Positions 8,262 through 17,300 of a DNA stretch of 64,000 nt are shown here, piece by piece (positions within the stretch are counted from its first letter, which is position 1; every line of letters starts with the position of its first letter). The stretch spans positions 1 through 64,000 of the forward strand of contig CAIVRH010000029.1 of the NCBI GenBank assembly GCA_903908285.1, written 5' to 3'. The notes under the pieces were generated by a model. It made no database searches. It was given only the letters and a program-made list of their open reading frames with translations, and was not told the origin of the DNA. This DNA comes from an uncultured candidate division Zixibacteria bacterium (GTDB lineage Bacteria > Zixibacteria > MSB-5A5 > SM1-73). A program made the translations under genes and the position numbers.

Positions 8262-9296
8262 TTAGCAAATACGGGGAAACTGCTCACCGGCCAGCATGTC
8301 CACCACTCTGGTTCCGCCAAACTTGGTTTTCAGTCCCACCATACCTTTGAATTTAACGGTTATCTCACCGATGATCTCCGCCTCCCTCCCTTTAGGATTA
8401 TTTCGCAGAAGGCTTTTTACTTTTTTCGCTATCTCGGGTGCGGTTACGATTATCACTTTCCCCTCATTCGCCAGATAAAGCGGATCATAGCCCAAAAGCT
8501 CGCAAAATCCGGCAACCTCGTCCTTGACCGGTACCTTTTCTTCATACAATAGCGCCCCGGCACCGCTTCCTCCCACCATCTCATTTAATACTGACGCCAA
8601 GCCGCCGCGAGTGGGGTCACGCATGAATTTTATCTTCTCTTTGAATCCTAAGATAGAGCCGATCAGATCCGACAGATAGCAACAATCGCTTTTTACCCTG
8701 GTTTGAAATTCCAGCCCGGTTCTTGAAGATAAAACTGCGGTAGCATGATCGCCGATAGTTCCGCTGATGATGATCTGATCCCCGGCTCTTATCCTTTCTT
8801 TGCCCAAATTCATCCCGGGGGGAATCAGACCGATCCCCGAAGTATTGATGAAGATTTTATCCGCGCTCCCCTTTTCCACCACCTTGGTGTCCCCGGTCAC
8901 GATTTGTACTCCGGCGTCTTGTGCCGTCCTTTTCATGGATAAAACGATCTTCTTCAGAATGGATTTATCCAATCCCTCTTCTATGATCATGGCACAGGAA
9001 AGTGCCTGCGGCTTTGCCCCCATCACCGCCAGATCGTTTATGGTTCCGCAGACCGCCAGTTTCCCGATATCCCCTCCAGGGAAAAAGATGGGTTGAATCA
9101 CGTAGGAATCGGTGGTGAAAGCCACTTTCTGCCCGTTTAAATCCAGAACTGCCGCATCCTCAAGTCGGTTCAGGATTTTGTTCTTGAAGCTTCCCTGGAA
9201 TAAGCTGGTGATCAGCTCCAAAGAGAGTTTCCCTCCTGCACCGTGAGAGAGACTGATCTTTTCATCCGGTTTATTGTGTTTATTTATCTTTCGCAT
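8262..9296 (-). CDS. hypE: Carbamoyl dehydratase HypE
   Basis: About 344 residues. It accepts a carbamoyl group from HypF on its C-terminal cysteine and dehydrates it to the thiocyanate that supplies the iron CN ligands. Visible: SHGAGGKLS at the N-terminus, the AIRS-type ATP-binding segments VCGTINDLAVMGA and DPTRGGLA, and the diagnostic C-terminal end PRIC. The start chosen is the Met of MRKINKHNK (9296), where homology begins; the frame stays open to 9443 but that part is translated from a 161-bp duplicated repeat. Confidence 0.95.
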   Translation of the reverse strand: MRKINKHNKPDEKISLSHGAGGKLSLELITSLFQGSFKNKILNRLEDAAVLDLNGQKVAFTTDSYVIQPIFFPGGDIGKLAVCGTINDLAVMGAKPQALSCAMIIEEGLDKSILKKIVLSMKRTAQDAGVQIVTGDTKVVEKGSADKIFINTSGIGLIPPGMNLGKERIRAGDQIIISGTIGDHATAVLSSRTGLEFQTRVKSDCCYLSDLIGSILGFKEKIKFMRDPTRGGLASVLNEMVGGSGAGALLYEEKVPVKDEVAGFCELLGYDPLYLANEGKVIIVTAPEIAKKVKSLLRNNPKGREAEIIGEITVKFKGMVGLKTKFGGTRVVDMLAGEQFPRIC

Positions 9297-9300
9297 CTTT

Positions 9301-9621
9301 TGATTCTTCAAAATATTTACCAGGTAAGATTGATTATCACCATCATCCACATCTAACCTTTGTAGGTCGGATATGCTTGCCAGCCATGGGTCATTTGACC
9401 TATCCGACATCTTTGATTTATGTCCGAAAGTCCTGACGGACATTTCGGACCTACAAACTTTTGATTCTTCAAAATGTTACCGGGTAAGTTTGATTATCAC
9501 CATCATCCACATCTAACCTCTGTAGGTCGGATATGCTTGCCAGCCATGGGTCATTTGACCTATCCGACATCTATGATATGTGTCCGAAAGTCCTGACGGA
9601 CATTTCGGACCTACAAACTGC
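9301..9621. repeat. 161-bp tandem duplication upstream of hypE
   Basis: Two copies offset by 161 bp, starting with TGATTCTTCAAAAT and ending with GGACATTTCGGACCTACAAAC. Each contains GTAGGTCGGATATGC, GGGTCATTTGACC and a GTCCGAAAGTCCTGACGGAC unit related to sequences at 56906-57128. The first copy abuts the hypE start codon. Confidence 0.9.
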
Positions 9622-9642
9622 AATATAGATTAACAGCATTCA

Positions 9643-9700
9643 AACTCACCCCCTAATTCCCCCTCTCTTAGAAAGAGAGGGGGATCGAAGGGGGTGAGTT
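9643..9700. repeat. CACCCCCTAA / CCCCCTCTCTT palindromic repeat
   Basis: A nested palindrome: outer arms AACTCACCCCC and GGGGGTGAGTT, inner stem CCCCCTCTCTT/AAGAGAGGGGG. A REP-like element between hypD and hypE. Confidence 0.75.
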
Positions 9701-9721
9701 CTTCATCTCATTCGTCATCGG

Positions 9722-10936
9722 TCATCCGTTATTTTTGTTGACTTCCCTATTCCTTGTTTTCTTGACCCTTGACCCTGGTCCCTTGACCCTTGACCCTTGA
9801 CCCTGGTCCCTTGCCCCTTGCCCCTGGACCCTGGCATTCATTTGCCCGTACTTGAAGAATGCCTGGCAGGAACCCTCGGAGGAGACCATACACGGTCCGA
9901 TCGGAGACTGGGGGGTGCATTGCTTGGCGTAGTAGGGACAGTCCATAGGAGATTTCTTACCCTGTATAACCAGGCCGCAAAGACAACCTTTCGGTTCCCG
10001 GTTTTTTTCCACCAGTACCGGTATTTTCTTTTCTGCATCAAATTCCTGATATTCCTCTTTTATCACCAGCCCCGACTGAGGAATAATCCCTATTCCCCGC
10101 CAGAGCGAATCCGTTGTCTGAAAGATCTCATCTATTAGTCTCAAAGCGTTCGGATTTCCCTCATCTTTCACCGCCCGGAAATATTGGTTCTCCACCTTGG
10201 CGGTCCCATTCTTAATTTGTGTCAATAATAAAAAGAGGGACTGGAATAAATCCACCGGTTCGAAGCCGGAAATAACGCAGGGAATATGATATTGATCTGC
10301 CAGAAATTTGTAAGGTTTGGTTCCGATAATGGTACTCACATGCCCGGGGCAGATGAATCCGTTGACTTTCAGATCAGGTGACTGAGCCAATAATCTCAAA
10401 GCGGGTGGAATCAGTTTGTGGGCGGAGAGCACCGAGAAGTTGTTGATCTTCCTGCTTTTTGCTTCCTTTAGGGCGAAAGCCACTGTGGGTGATGTGGTTT
10501 CAAAACCTACGCCCAAGAAGACCACATTCTTGTCTGGATTATCCCGGGCGATCCTTAGAGCATCCGAAGTGGAATAGACCATTCTTATGTCTTTCCCCTT
10601 GGTTTTCTCTTTTTCCAAAGAGGATGAGGAGCCGGGAACTCTCATCATATCGCCAAAGGTAGTGATGATGATGTCGTCTGATCTCGATAAGGCAATGGCC
10701 CGGTCCAAATAGGGATTGGGCGTTACACATACCGGGCAGCCCGGCCCGGATAGGAGTCTAATATTATCCGGCAGAATGCTTTTGATCCCGGATTTAAAAA
10801 TAGCCACGGTATGGGTTCCGCAGACCTCCATCAGAAAAATCTCTTCCTTGAAATCCTTAGCGGTCTGCTTGATCTTTTGGGTCAAATCCCTGGTTTTCTT
10901 CGAATCGGAAAACTCATCAAAAAAGTTATTCTTCAT
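9722..10936 (-). CDS. hypD: Fe(CN)2CO cofactor assembly protein HypD
   Basis: 404 residues. It carries a [4Fe-4S] cluster and, with HypC, forms the scaffold on which the Fe(CN)2CO unit is built. Conserved segments: MEVCGTHT (~36), GPGCPVCVTP (~64), FLGVGFETTSPT, CPGHVSTIIG, SGFEPVDL, and the C-terminal cysteine cluster (CLCG, CPYY, CTPQSPIGPCMVSSEGSC). The ~35 residues after FFKYGQ are a Gly/Arg/Gln/Ser-rich tail translated from TTGACCC-type repeats and are not part of the family. The start overlaps the hypC stop by 11 bases. Confidence 0.95.
   Translation of the reverse strand: MKNNFFDEFSDSKKTRDLTQKIKQTAKDFKEEIFLMEVCGTHTVAIFKSGIKSILPDNIRLLSGPGCPVCVTPNPYLDRAIALSRSDDIIITTFGDMMRVPGSSSSLEKEKTKGKDIRMVYSTSDALRIARDNPDKNVVFLGVGFETTSPTVAFALKEAKSRKINNFSVLSAHKLIPPALRLLAQSPDLKVNGFICPGHVSTIIGTKPYKFLADQYHIPCVISGFEPVDLFQSLFLLLTQIKNGTAKVENQYFRAVKDEGNPNALRLIDEIFQTTDSLWRGIGIIPQSGLVIKEEYQEFDAEKKIPVLVEKNREPKGCLCGLVIQGKKSPMDCPYYAKQCTPQSPIGPCMVSSEGSCQAFFKYGQMNARVQGQGARDQGQGSRVKGPGSRVKKTRNREVNKNNG
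9757..9836. repeat. TTGACCC/CCTGGTCC short tandem repeat in the hypD 3' end
   Basis: Irregular tandem array of CCCTTGACCCTTGACCCTGG words, giving the RVKGPGSRVK-like tail of HypD. It is related to the TTGAACCC arrays elsewhere. Confidence 0.85.
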
Positions 10937-11153
10937 CGTTTGCTTTAGCCAACTCCTCGAACAACTCTAAAGTCTTTTCGGCATCATCTTGATCCAGTCT
11001 TTGTATGGCAAATCCGGCATGCAAAATCACATACTCCCCCACTTTCACCTCATCCAACAGGGCGAAGTTGATATTCCTTTTCACCCCCTTAAACTCCCCT
11101 ATCCCCTCATTTCCTTCTCTTTGGATAACTTTTACCGGAACTCCCAAGCACAT
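10926..11153 (-). CDS. hypC: Hydrogenase maturation chaperone HypC
   Basis: 75 residues starting MCLGVPVKVI, the HypC signature in which Cys2 (after Met removal) binds the iron intermediate. The frame is open upstream, but the start must be this Met to expose that cysteine. It chaperones Fe(CN)2CO between HypD and the large subunit. The start codon lies one base beyond the hypF stop, and the 3' end overlaps hypD, so the three are likely translationally coupled. Confidence 0.96.
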   Translation of the reverse strand: MCLGVPVKVIQREGNEGIGEFKGVKRNINFALLDEVKVGEYVILHAGFAIQRLDQDDAEKTLELFEELAKANDEE

Positions 11154-11154
11154 A

Positions 11155-13422
11155 TCAAATCCTTCGATTGGCAATCACCGCCTGCCCCAGGGAGATACCG
11201 CCATCGTTGGGCGGAACCTGGTGATGGGTGTAGACTTTGAATTTGCTTTTGGTTAAAAACCGGTAGGTCTGATTTAATAGAAACACGTTCTGGAAAACAC
11301 CACCGGAAAGACAAACCATATTCAGATCATATTCTTTTCTTAACTTTACACAAATATCATGGGTCATTTGAGCGATGGTGTTATGGAACTTGGCAGCAAT
11401 TGTCGATTTCCTATGTTTTTTAAGTAAATCCTCCACCACCCCTAGGATTATCAGCTCCGGGTGGATGATTAATATATCGTTTCCCCCCTTTATCTCAAAG
11501 GGATATTTCCCTTTTTCGTTTTCATCCGCCCAGGTCTCCATTTCAATCGCCGGCTGTCCCTCGTAGTGGGTGGTCTCTCTCCAGGCTAGTAAGACCGATA
11601 TCCCGTCAAAAAGTCTTCCCAGGCTGGAGGTGGGGAAAACGTTAAGGTTTTGATCCAGCATCTTCTTGATGGTATTCCATTTATTCAGGTCAAGATTTTT
11701 GACAAAATCCAAGTCCATCTTCAGAAAATCCTCCCCATAACAGGCAAAAAGATACGAAGCTGTCATTCTCCAGGGATGTTTGATCGCCGTTTCCCCTCCG
11801 GCCATGGGTATGTATTTGAGATGGGCGGCTCTTTTAAACTCTTTGAAATCCGCAATAAGAAATTCCCCGCCCCAAACCGCTTTATCCTCACCGTATCCGG
11901 TTCCATCGAACGCCACGCCGATCACCTTCTGGTCGATTTTATTATCCGCCATACAGCTGGCGATATGAGCATGATGATGCTGCACCGGTATTTTCTCCAG
12001 TCCGGTCAAAGCCAGGGCATATTTGGTGGACAGATATTCCGGGTGCAGATCATAAGCCACCACCTTAGGTATGACCGAACACAAATGCTTAAACCGGTCT
12101 ATCTCCTTTTTATAAAAATCCAGGGTCTCGTAATTCTCCAAATCGCCGACATGAGTGCTTGTGAAGGCAAAATTATCCCGGGCTAAACAAAAGGTGTTTT
12201 TAAGCTGAGCTCCGGTTGCCAGAATATGTTTTCGGAAATTATTGGCTATTTTTACCGGCAATGGAACATAACCTCTTCCCCTTCTTAAGATCATCTCCGT
12301 ACCCATCCATACCCTGGTCACCGAATCATCCGAGCGCCGGTAAATCTCCCGGTTGTGAAAAAGAAAATAATCGGCAATTTGGTGTAATCTTTGGAAGGCC
12401 TCCTCATCTTCATACGCTATAGGCTCATCCGACTGGTTGCCGGAGGTCATGACCAGGATCAGATCGGAGCCGGAAAGGAGGAGGTGATGTAATGGGGTAT
12501 AAGGAAGCATCACCCCCCAGCTCTTTTGAAGAGGGGCAACATCCGGCGCAATCAGCTGGCAGTCTTTCTTTCTCAAAAGCAGAATCGGGCGGGAAACCGA
12601 TTGCAGCAGCTTTTTCTCTAATGGATTCACCTGACAGAACTGTTGAATGGTTCTAACATCTTTAACCATCAGGGCAAATGGCTTATCCTCCCGGTATTTT
12701 CTTTTTCGCAAGGTTGAAACCGCTACCGGATTGGTAGCATCGGCCGCCAGGTGATAACCACCGATTCCTTTGATGGCGACAATGCTGCCTTGCTGGAGAA
12801 GTTTGATGGTAGATGCTATCGAATCGGCGGCATTAATCACTTTTTCCTTATTATTCATCAGGGTCAGCTTCGGCCCGCAAACCGGACAGGCATTAGGTTG
12901 GGCATGAAATCGTCGGTTTTCCGGATCATGATACTCCCGCTTGCATTCCGGGCACATTGAAAAAACAGACATGGTGGTCTTATCCCGATCATAGGGAACG
13001 TCTTTTACGATGCTCAATCTCGGTCCGCAGTTGGTGCAGTTTGAAAAAGGATAACCAAAGCGCCGGTCCTGGGGATGGAAAAGCTCATCTAAACAATCTT
13101 CGCAAACAGCTAAATCCGGGGAGACTAAAACGGTTTTCGTCTCTTTGTTTTCACTCTCCCGAATAACAAAATTCCGGTAACCTTTAACCGGACATTTTTT
13201 GATCCTTATCTGCTCGATCCGGGATAACGGAGGAGGGGAGGTTTTAATCCGAAGTATGAATTTTTCCAGATCGGATTTTGTGCCTTCAACTTCGATTTCC
13301 ACGCCGTGGGTGTCGTTTAGAACATAACCGTTCAGGTGGCAACGCCTGGCTAAATTGTATATGAAGGGTCTGAAACCGACCCCTTGGACTACGCCTGTGA
13401 TTTTGATCTTGAAGTTGATCAT
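11155..13422 (-). CDS. hypF: Carbamoyltransferase HypF
   Basis: 755 residues, full length. It converts carbamoyl phosphate and ATP to carbamoyl-adenylate and transfers the carbamoyl group to HypE. Domains in order: acylphosphatase (GVVQGVGFRPF, ~10-20), two zinc fingers of the CxxC-x18-CxxC type (CEDC ... CTNC; CPEC ... CPVC), a YrdC-like domain (~200-385), and a Kae1-like domain with VQHHHAHIASCM, AFDGTGYGED and LSGGVFQN. First gene of the minus-strand maturation operon, divergent from the structural genes. Confidence 0.97.
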   Translation of the reverse strand: MINFKIKITGVVQGVGFRPFIYNLARRCHLNGYVLNDTHGVEIEVEGTKSDLEKFILRIKTSPPPLSRIEQIRIKKCPVKGYRNFVIRESENKETKTVLVSPDLAVCEDCLDELFHPQDRRFGYPFSNCTNCGPRLSIVKDVPYDRDKTTMSVFSMCPECKREYHDPENRRFHAQPNACPVCGPKLTLMNNKEKVINAADSIASTIKLLQQGSIVAIKGIGGYHLAADATNPVAVSTLRKRKYREDKPFALMVKDVRTIQQFCQVNPLEKKLLQSVSRPILLLRKKDCQLIAPDVAPLQKSWGVMLPYTPLHHLLLSGSDLILVMTSGNQSDEPIAYEDEEAFQRLHQIADYFLFHNREIYRRSDDSVTRVWMGTEMILRRGRGYVPLPVKIANNFRKHILATGAQLKNTFCLARDNFAFTSTHVGDLENYETLDFYKKEIDRFKHLCSVIPKVVAYDLHPEYLSTKYALALTGLEKIPVQHHHAHIASCMADNKIDQKVIGVAFDGTGYGEDKAVWGGEFLIADFKEFKRAAHLKYIPMAGGETAIKHPWRMTASYLFACYGEDFLKMDLDFVKNLDLNKWNTIKKMLDQNLNVFPTSSLGRLFDGISVLLAWRETTHYEGQPAIEMETWADENEKGKYPFEIKGGNDILIIHPELIILGVVEDLLKKHRKSTIAAKFHNTIAQMTHDICVKLRKEYDLNMVCLSGGVFQNVFLLNQTYRFLTKSKFKVYTHHQVPPNDGGISLGQAVIANRRI

Positions 13423-13551
13423 ATTCCATCAAAATAAGCAAAATCGGAAATGTGTCAAGTTCAGGTTACACGCCGGAATAAATTTCCGTAAACCAAATGC
13501 TTAAACCATCCGGTGAGATTGCTGATTTCTTCGGACGATTCAAAATTATCC

Positions 13552-13581
13552 TTGACAAGAAGATAGTAAAAATCATATAAT
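13552..13581 (+). promoter_or_regulatory. Sigma-70-type promoter for the hydrogenase genes
   Basis: TTGACA (13552-13557), 18-bp spacer, TATAAT (13576-13581): a perfect consensus pair about 60 bp before the small-subunit ATG. Confidence 0.8.
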
Positions 13582-13641
13582 TTATGGAAATTTTGAAGTT
13601 AAGGATTAATTTATTAATAAAATAGCTTGAAGGAGGTCTCT

Positions 13642-14622
13642 ATGGCACTATCCCGAAGAAAATTCCTTCAGTTAATTGGTGGATCAACCGCGGCGGTAGG
13701 TCTTTCCCATCTTTGGCTTACCAAAGTAGCCCAAGCCATTATGGAAAATCCTGGCCATCCACCGGTTATCTGGTTTCAGGGACAAGGTTGCACCGGCTGT
13801 TCGGTGACTACCCTGAATGCAGCTTATCCGGAGATAGCCCAGGTTCTAACCGAAATCATCAGCTTAGAATTTCATGCCACGGTCATGGCTTCTGCCGGGG
13901 AACATGCCGTGAAAGTTTTGGACGATGCTCTGCAGAACCAGAAGGGCAAATTCATCCTGGTGGTGGAGGGTTCGATACCCACTGCTGCTGCCGGTGCTTA
14001 CAGTACCATGGGTGAGAGATTGGGAAAACCGATAACCGCATTGGACTGGGTAACCCAATTGGGCCAGTCCGCGCAAGCCATACTTAACGTGGGAACCTGC
14101 TCCGCCTTCGGCGGCATCCCCGCAGCCAAACCCAATCCCACCGGCGCCAAATCGGTCAAGGAGATATTACCCCAGGCTACCATGATCAACCTCCCCGGGT
14201 GCCCGCCCCATCCCGACTGGATCATCGGCACCATCGCTCACGTGTTATTGTACGGATTGCCGGAATTAGACGACCAGCTTCGCCCCAAGGTTTTCTACGG
14301 TGGCTTGATCCACGAGAATTGCGAGAGAAGATTTTACTTTGAGAACGGGCAATTCGCTCAGGATTTCGGGGATGAAGGGTGTCTTTTCGAGCTGGGCTGC
14401 AAGGGACCCTTAGCACATTGCGACGTCTCCATCCGCGGCTGGAACGGCGGGGTTAATTGGTGCTGCCGCAGCGGCGGTCCTTGTATCGGCTGCACCGAGC
14501 CCACCTACCCGGACCATGGGGGACAGGGTCTTTACGGCATGCTGGACAAGTCCACCATTCTGCAAATCCCCTGGAGAAAAGCTGATACCACCAAACCCAA
14601 GAATCTGGTCAAACTGACCTAG
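13642..14622 (+). CDS. [NiFe] hydrogenase small subunit, Tat-exported
   Basis: About 326 residues. The N-terminus SRRKFLQLIGG followed by a hydrophobic stretch is a twin-arginine signal, so the enzyme acts outside the cytoplasmic membrane. Iron-sulfur ligands: proximal CTGCS, GTCSAFGG, GCPPHP; distal IHENC plus CLFELGC; medial NWCC, PCIGC. There is no C-terminal hydrophobic helix, so it resembles soluble periplasmic group 1 enzymes (the group assignment is inferred). ATG 13642 is chosen because AGGAGG ends five bases before it; an earlier TTG at 13627 overlaps that site. The large-subunit start follows after 19 bases. Confidence 0.95.
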   Translation: MALSRRKFLQLIGGSTAAVGLSHLWLTKVAQAIMENPGHPPVIWFQGQGCTGCSVTTLNAAYPEIAQVLTEIISLEFHATVMASAGEHAVKVLDDALQNQKGKFILVVEGSIPTAAAGAYSTMGERLGKPITALDWVTQLGQSAQAILNVGTCSAFGGIPAAKPNPTGAKSVKEILPQATMINLPGCPPHPDWIIGTIAHVLLYGLPELDDQLRPKVFYGGLIHENCERRFYFENGQFAQDFGDEGCLFELGCKGPLAHCDVSIRGWNGGVNWCCRSGGPCIGCTEPTYPDHGGQGLYGMLDKSTILQIPWRKADTTKPKNLVKLT

Positions 14623-14641
14623 GAAAGGGAGGTAATATCCT

Positions 14642-16201
14642 ATGGCAAAGAAGAAAATCGTAATTGACCCGGTCAGCCGGATCGAGGGTCATCTGAAGAT
14701 AGAGGTGGAGATCGAAAACGGTAAAGTTACCAATGCCAAAAGCGCCGGTGAGATGTTCCGGGGCTGGGAGATCATCCTTCAGGGAAGGGACCCCAAGGAC
14801 GCCCAGATGATCAGCCAGCGTATCTGCGGTGTATGTCCCTCCCCTCATGCCCATGCATCCACTTTATGTTTGGATCAAGCTTTCGGCATCCAACCCCCCG
14901 ATAACGGTCGACTGATCCGAAATCTGATTTTCGCGGCGGATTACATCCACTCCCATATACTCCACTTCTACCATCTGACCGCATTAGACTATGTGGACAT
15001 AACTGCAATATTGAAGTATACCGGAAGCGATCCCGGTTTAAATAATGTAAAAAACTGGGCTAAAACCGAGGTGGACAGCGGAAGGCCCACTGCGGTTGCC
15101 CCCTTTCTTCCCCGGTTGAAGGGCGATTACATCGCCGATACCGACACCAACATCAGCTGTATAGCCCATTACCTCCAAGCCCTGGAGATGAGAAAGAAAG
15201 CGCACGAGATGCTCTGCATTTTCGGGGGAAGGATTCCGCACGAGATCGCCATCATGGCGGGCGGAGCTTGCGAAAGACCGACGGTCGACAAAATTACCGA
15301 ATACCTCTACCGGCTGAAGGAGCTTCAGTCCTTTATCGACAACGTCTACATCCCGGACGTGGTTGCGGTGGCCAAGGCTTATCCTCAATATTTCGGGATC
15401 GGAAAAGGATGCGGCAATCTTTTGGCTTACGGGGTATTTGAGGAAAATAACTCCGGGACGGAAAGATTACTTCCCGGTGGAGTTTACCTGAACGGGACGG
15501 TCCAGCCTTTTGATTCTTCCAAAATAGCCGAGTACGTCAAGTATTCCAAGTACTCCTCCAAAAGCGGTCTGCATCCCTCGTTGGGCGAAACCATACCCCA
15601 GCCGGAGAAAAAGAACGCCTATAGCTGGGTGAAAGCTCCCCGGTACGAAAATAAGGTCTACGAGGTGGGTCCGCTTGCCCGGATGGTGGTAAATCATGTT
15701 TCCGGGAAAAACAAGGCGGCATCCGATCTGGTGGGAAACACCTTACAACAATTAAATCTGCAAGTGCCATCGCTCTTCTCGGTAATGGGAAGACATGCTT
15801 CCCGGGCTTTGGAGTTGAAGGTGATAGCCGACCGTTGTGCCGAGTGGGTGATGCAGCTGAAACCCGGCGATCCGGTCCATACCAAGTTTGAGATACCGGA
15901 CCAGGGTTCGGGCATGGGTTTAACCGATGCCCCCCGCGGTGCTCTGGGTCATTTCATCACCATCAAAAATAAAAAGATCGAAAGATACCAGGCCGTGGTT
16001 CCCAGCACCTGGAATTTTGGACCCCGGGATGACAAGAATCAGCCGGGACCGGTAGAGCAGGCTCTGGTAGGCACTCCGGTGGCTGATCCGGATAACCCGA
16101 TTGAGCCTTTGAGGGTGGTCCGCTCATTCGACCCGTGTCTTGCCTGCGCCATTCACATAATGGAGCCGGATGGGGAGCCCAAGAAGTTTGTCGTGGTTTA
16201 A
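14642..16201 (+). CDS. [NiFe] hydrogenase large subunit
   Basis: 519 residues. It holds the Ni-Fe active site. The L1 motif RICGVCPSPHAHAS (~60) and the L2 motif DPCLACAIH (~497) provide the four cysteine ligands. L2 is followed by 14 residues after the His, the C-terminal peptide removed by the maturation protease. It should be exported bound to the Tat-tagged small subunit. SD GGGAGG lies before the ATG. A strong terminator follows. No cytochrome b or multihaem cytochrome gene lies next to it, so the electron partner is not visible here. Confidence 0.97.
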   Translation: MAKKKIVIDPVSRIEGHLKIEVEIENGKVTNAKSAGEMFRGWEIILQGRDPKDAQMISQRICGVCPSPHAHASTLCLDQAFGIQPPDNGRLIRNLIFAADYIHSHILHFYHLTALDYVDITAILKYTGSDPGLNNVKNWAKTEVDSGRPTAVAPFLPRLKGDYIADTDTNISCIAHYLQALEMRKKAHEMLCIFGGRIPHEIAIMAGGACERPTVDKITEYLYRLKELQSFIDNVYIPDVVAVAKAYPQYFGIGKGCGNLLAYGVFEENNSGTERLLPGGVYLNGTVQPFDSSKIAEYVKYSKYSSKSGLHPSLGETIPQPEKKNAYSWVKAPRYENKVYEVGPLARMVVNHVSGKNKAASDLVGNTLQQLNLQVPSLFSVMGRHASRALELKVIADRCAEWVMQLKPGDPVHTKFEIPDQGSGMGLTDAPRGALGHFITIKNKKIERYQAVVPSTWNFGPRDDKNQPGPVEQALVGTPVADPDNPIEPLRVVRSFDPCLACAIHIMEPDGEPKKFVVV

Positions 16202-16221
16202 AGCAGAGGAATAATCCAAAG

Positions 16222-16260
16222 AATAGGGAATCTGGTCGCACGGATTCCCTATTTTTTTTA
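16222..16260 (+). terminator. Intrinsic terminator after the large subunit
   Basis: An 11-bp perfect stem AATAGGGAATC/GATTCCCTATT (16222-16232 with 16243-16253) running into a T-tract. It separates the structural genes from the maturation protease, which may therefore depend on readthrough. Confidence 0.85.
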
Positions 16261-16274
16261 TAGTGGGGAAAAGA

Positions 16275-16727
16275 ATGAAGAAGATATTGATCGCCGGTAT
16301 CGGAAATCTCCTCTTCTCGGATGAGGGGATAGGAGTTCACGTCATAAAGGAGCTGGAAAAACAGAATCTGCCGGAGGGGGTGGAGTTGGCAGATATCGGG
16401 ACTGCCACCTTTGAGCTGGTAAGATGGATGGAGGGTAAGGACAAGGTGATAATAGTGGATGCCGTCCTCTCGGACCAGCCAGCCGGAACCATCTTCAAAC
16501 TCTCTCCCCAGAACTTAAGAGCCGCCGAGGGCAAGTTTTCGGCTTCCCTGCACCAGTTTGGAGTGGTGGAAGCATTGGAATCATCTGCCTTGTTGGGACA
16601 CAGACCGGAGGTGGTGATTTTGGGGATAGTGCCGAAAGATTACCAGAGTCTCGGCACCGAGCTTTCGGATGAGCTTAAACAATCCATGCAAAAAATTGTC
16701 CAGGCGATTTTGCAGGAGATAAAATGA
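16275..16727 (+). CDS. hyaD: Hydrogenase maturation endopeptidase (HyaD/HupD family)
   Basis: About 150 residues. It cleaves the C-terminal peptide of the large subunit after nickel insertion. Conserved: GIGNLLFSDEGIGVH with the nickel-binding Asp/Glu, VDAV with the second acidic residue, and LHQFGVVEAL with the His. ATG 16275 is taken as the start; a GTG four codons earlier is possible. The last 71 codons, the terminator and 16 bp of tRNA are duplicated at 19535-19819. Confidence 0.92.
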   Translation: MKKILIAGIGNLLFSDEGIGVHVIKELEKQNLPEGVELADIGTATFELVRWMEGKDKVIIVDAVLSDQPAGTIFKLSPQNLRAAEGKFSASLHQFGVVEALESSALLGHRPEVVILGIVPKDYQSLGTELSDELKQSMQKIVQAILQEIK

Positions 16728-16783
16728 AAAGAGTCTAAAATGATGACCAGTGAAGATCATTTCTTTAGAGGCTCTTTTTTTAT
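16727..16783 (+). terminator. Intrinsic terminator after hyaD
   Basis: An imperfect hairpin AAAAGAGTCTAAA ... TTTAGAGGCTCTTTT followed by T-rich sequence. The same structure recurs at 19747-19803. Confidence 0.65.
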
Positions 16784-16799
16784 TGGTAGCGCTACGGGG
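16784..16799 (-). pseudogene. 3' end fragment of tRNA-Glu (16 bp)
   Basis: On the minus strand this reads CCCCGTAGCGCTACCA, identical to the last 16 bases (CCA included) of the intact tRNA-Glu at 19804-19878; matching stops at 16799. A tRNA 3'-end remnant of this kind is typical of one end of an integrated element. Confidence 0.8.
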
Positions 16800-17300
16800 C
16801 ATTCACCGATAGTGTACCCAATAAAGTTCAAGATTACCTTTGAATCGTTGAAAGACAAGCGATTAACACTTCAAACTGGCTGAGTGGAAGTGGATAGAGT
16901 TCTAATTGAATACGCACAGGGTGTCAAAAAACTTTCAAGTTACCCCACCATGCCACTCACTATATCTTCCTGTCACTCTGTTGATCAGATGTCAGTGGCG
17001 AGTTAGACTAAGGGGTTAGGGGAATCGGAAGAGATTTCGGGTGCCAAGTAGATTAGTTACTCATAGAGAAATTTTTGAATTCAGGGAGAAGGTGAGCAAG
17101 CAGTCTGTCCACTTAAAAAATAGTATAAGAAGCAAGTGAGGATGTATAGAGAACCTGGCATCAACTGAGGAAACAAGAACGAGTTCTTTTCTACTGTGAC
17201 GATATTTTTCTCTTAGTCTATGAGAACAAAACATTAAAGCAAGGCAATTTTCAGTCGATTGATTGAAAGAGAATGTAAACTTCAGAACGAGGGCTTGAAA
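16800..17300. other. Non-coding stretch left of galT
   Basis: About 500 bp with no convincing ORF, tRNA or terminator. It begins exactly where the direct repeat ends, so it is the left edge of the putative insertion. Confidence 0.6.

Larger units (their letters stand above)
16515..16799 (+). repeat. Direct repeat, left copy (hyaD tail to tRNA 3' end)
   Basis: 285 bp matching 19535-19819 at a constant offset of 3,020 bp without gaps and with about 18-19 mismatches by hand count (about 93-94% identity). Confidence 0.92.

Noticed and set aside
9301-9443. Longer HypE starting at 9443
   Set aside because: The additional 49 residues are translated from a repeat whose second copy is intergenic; HypE homology begins at the Met at 9296.
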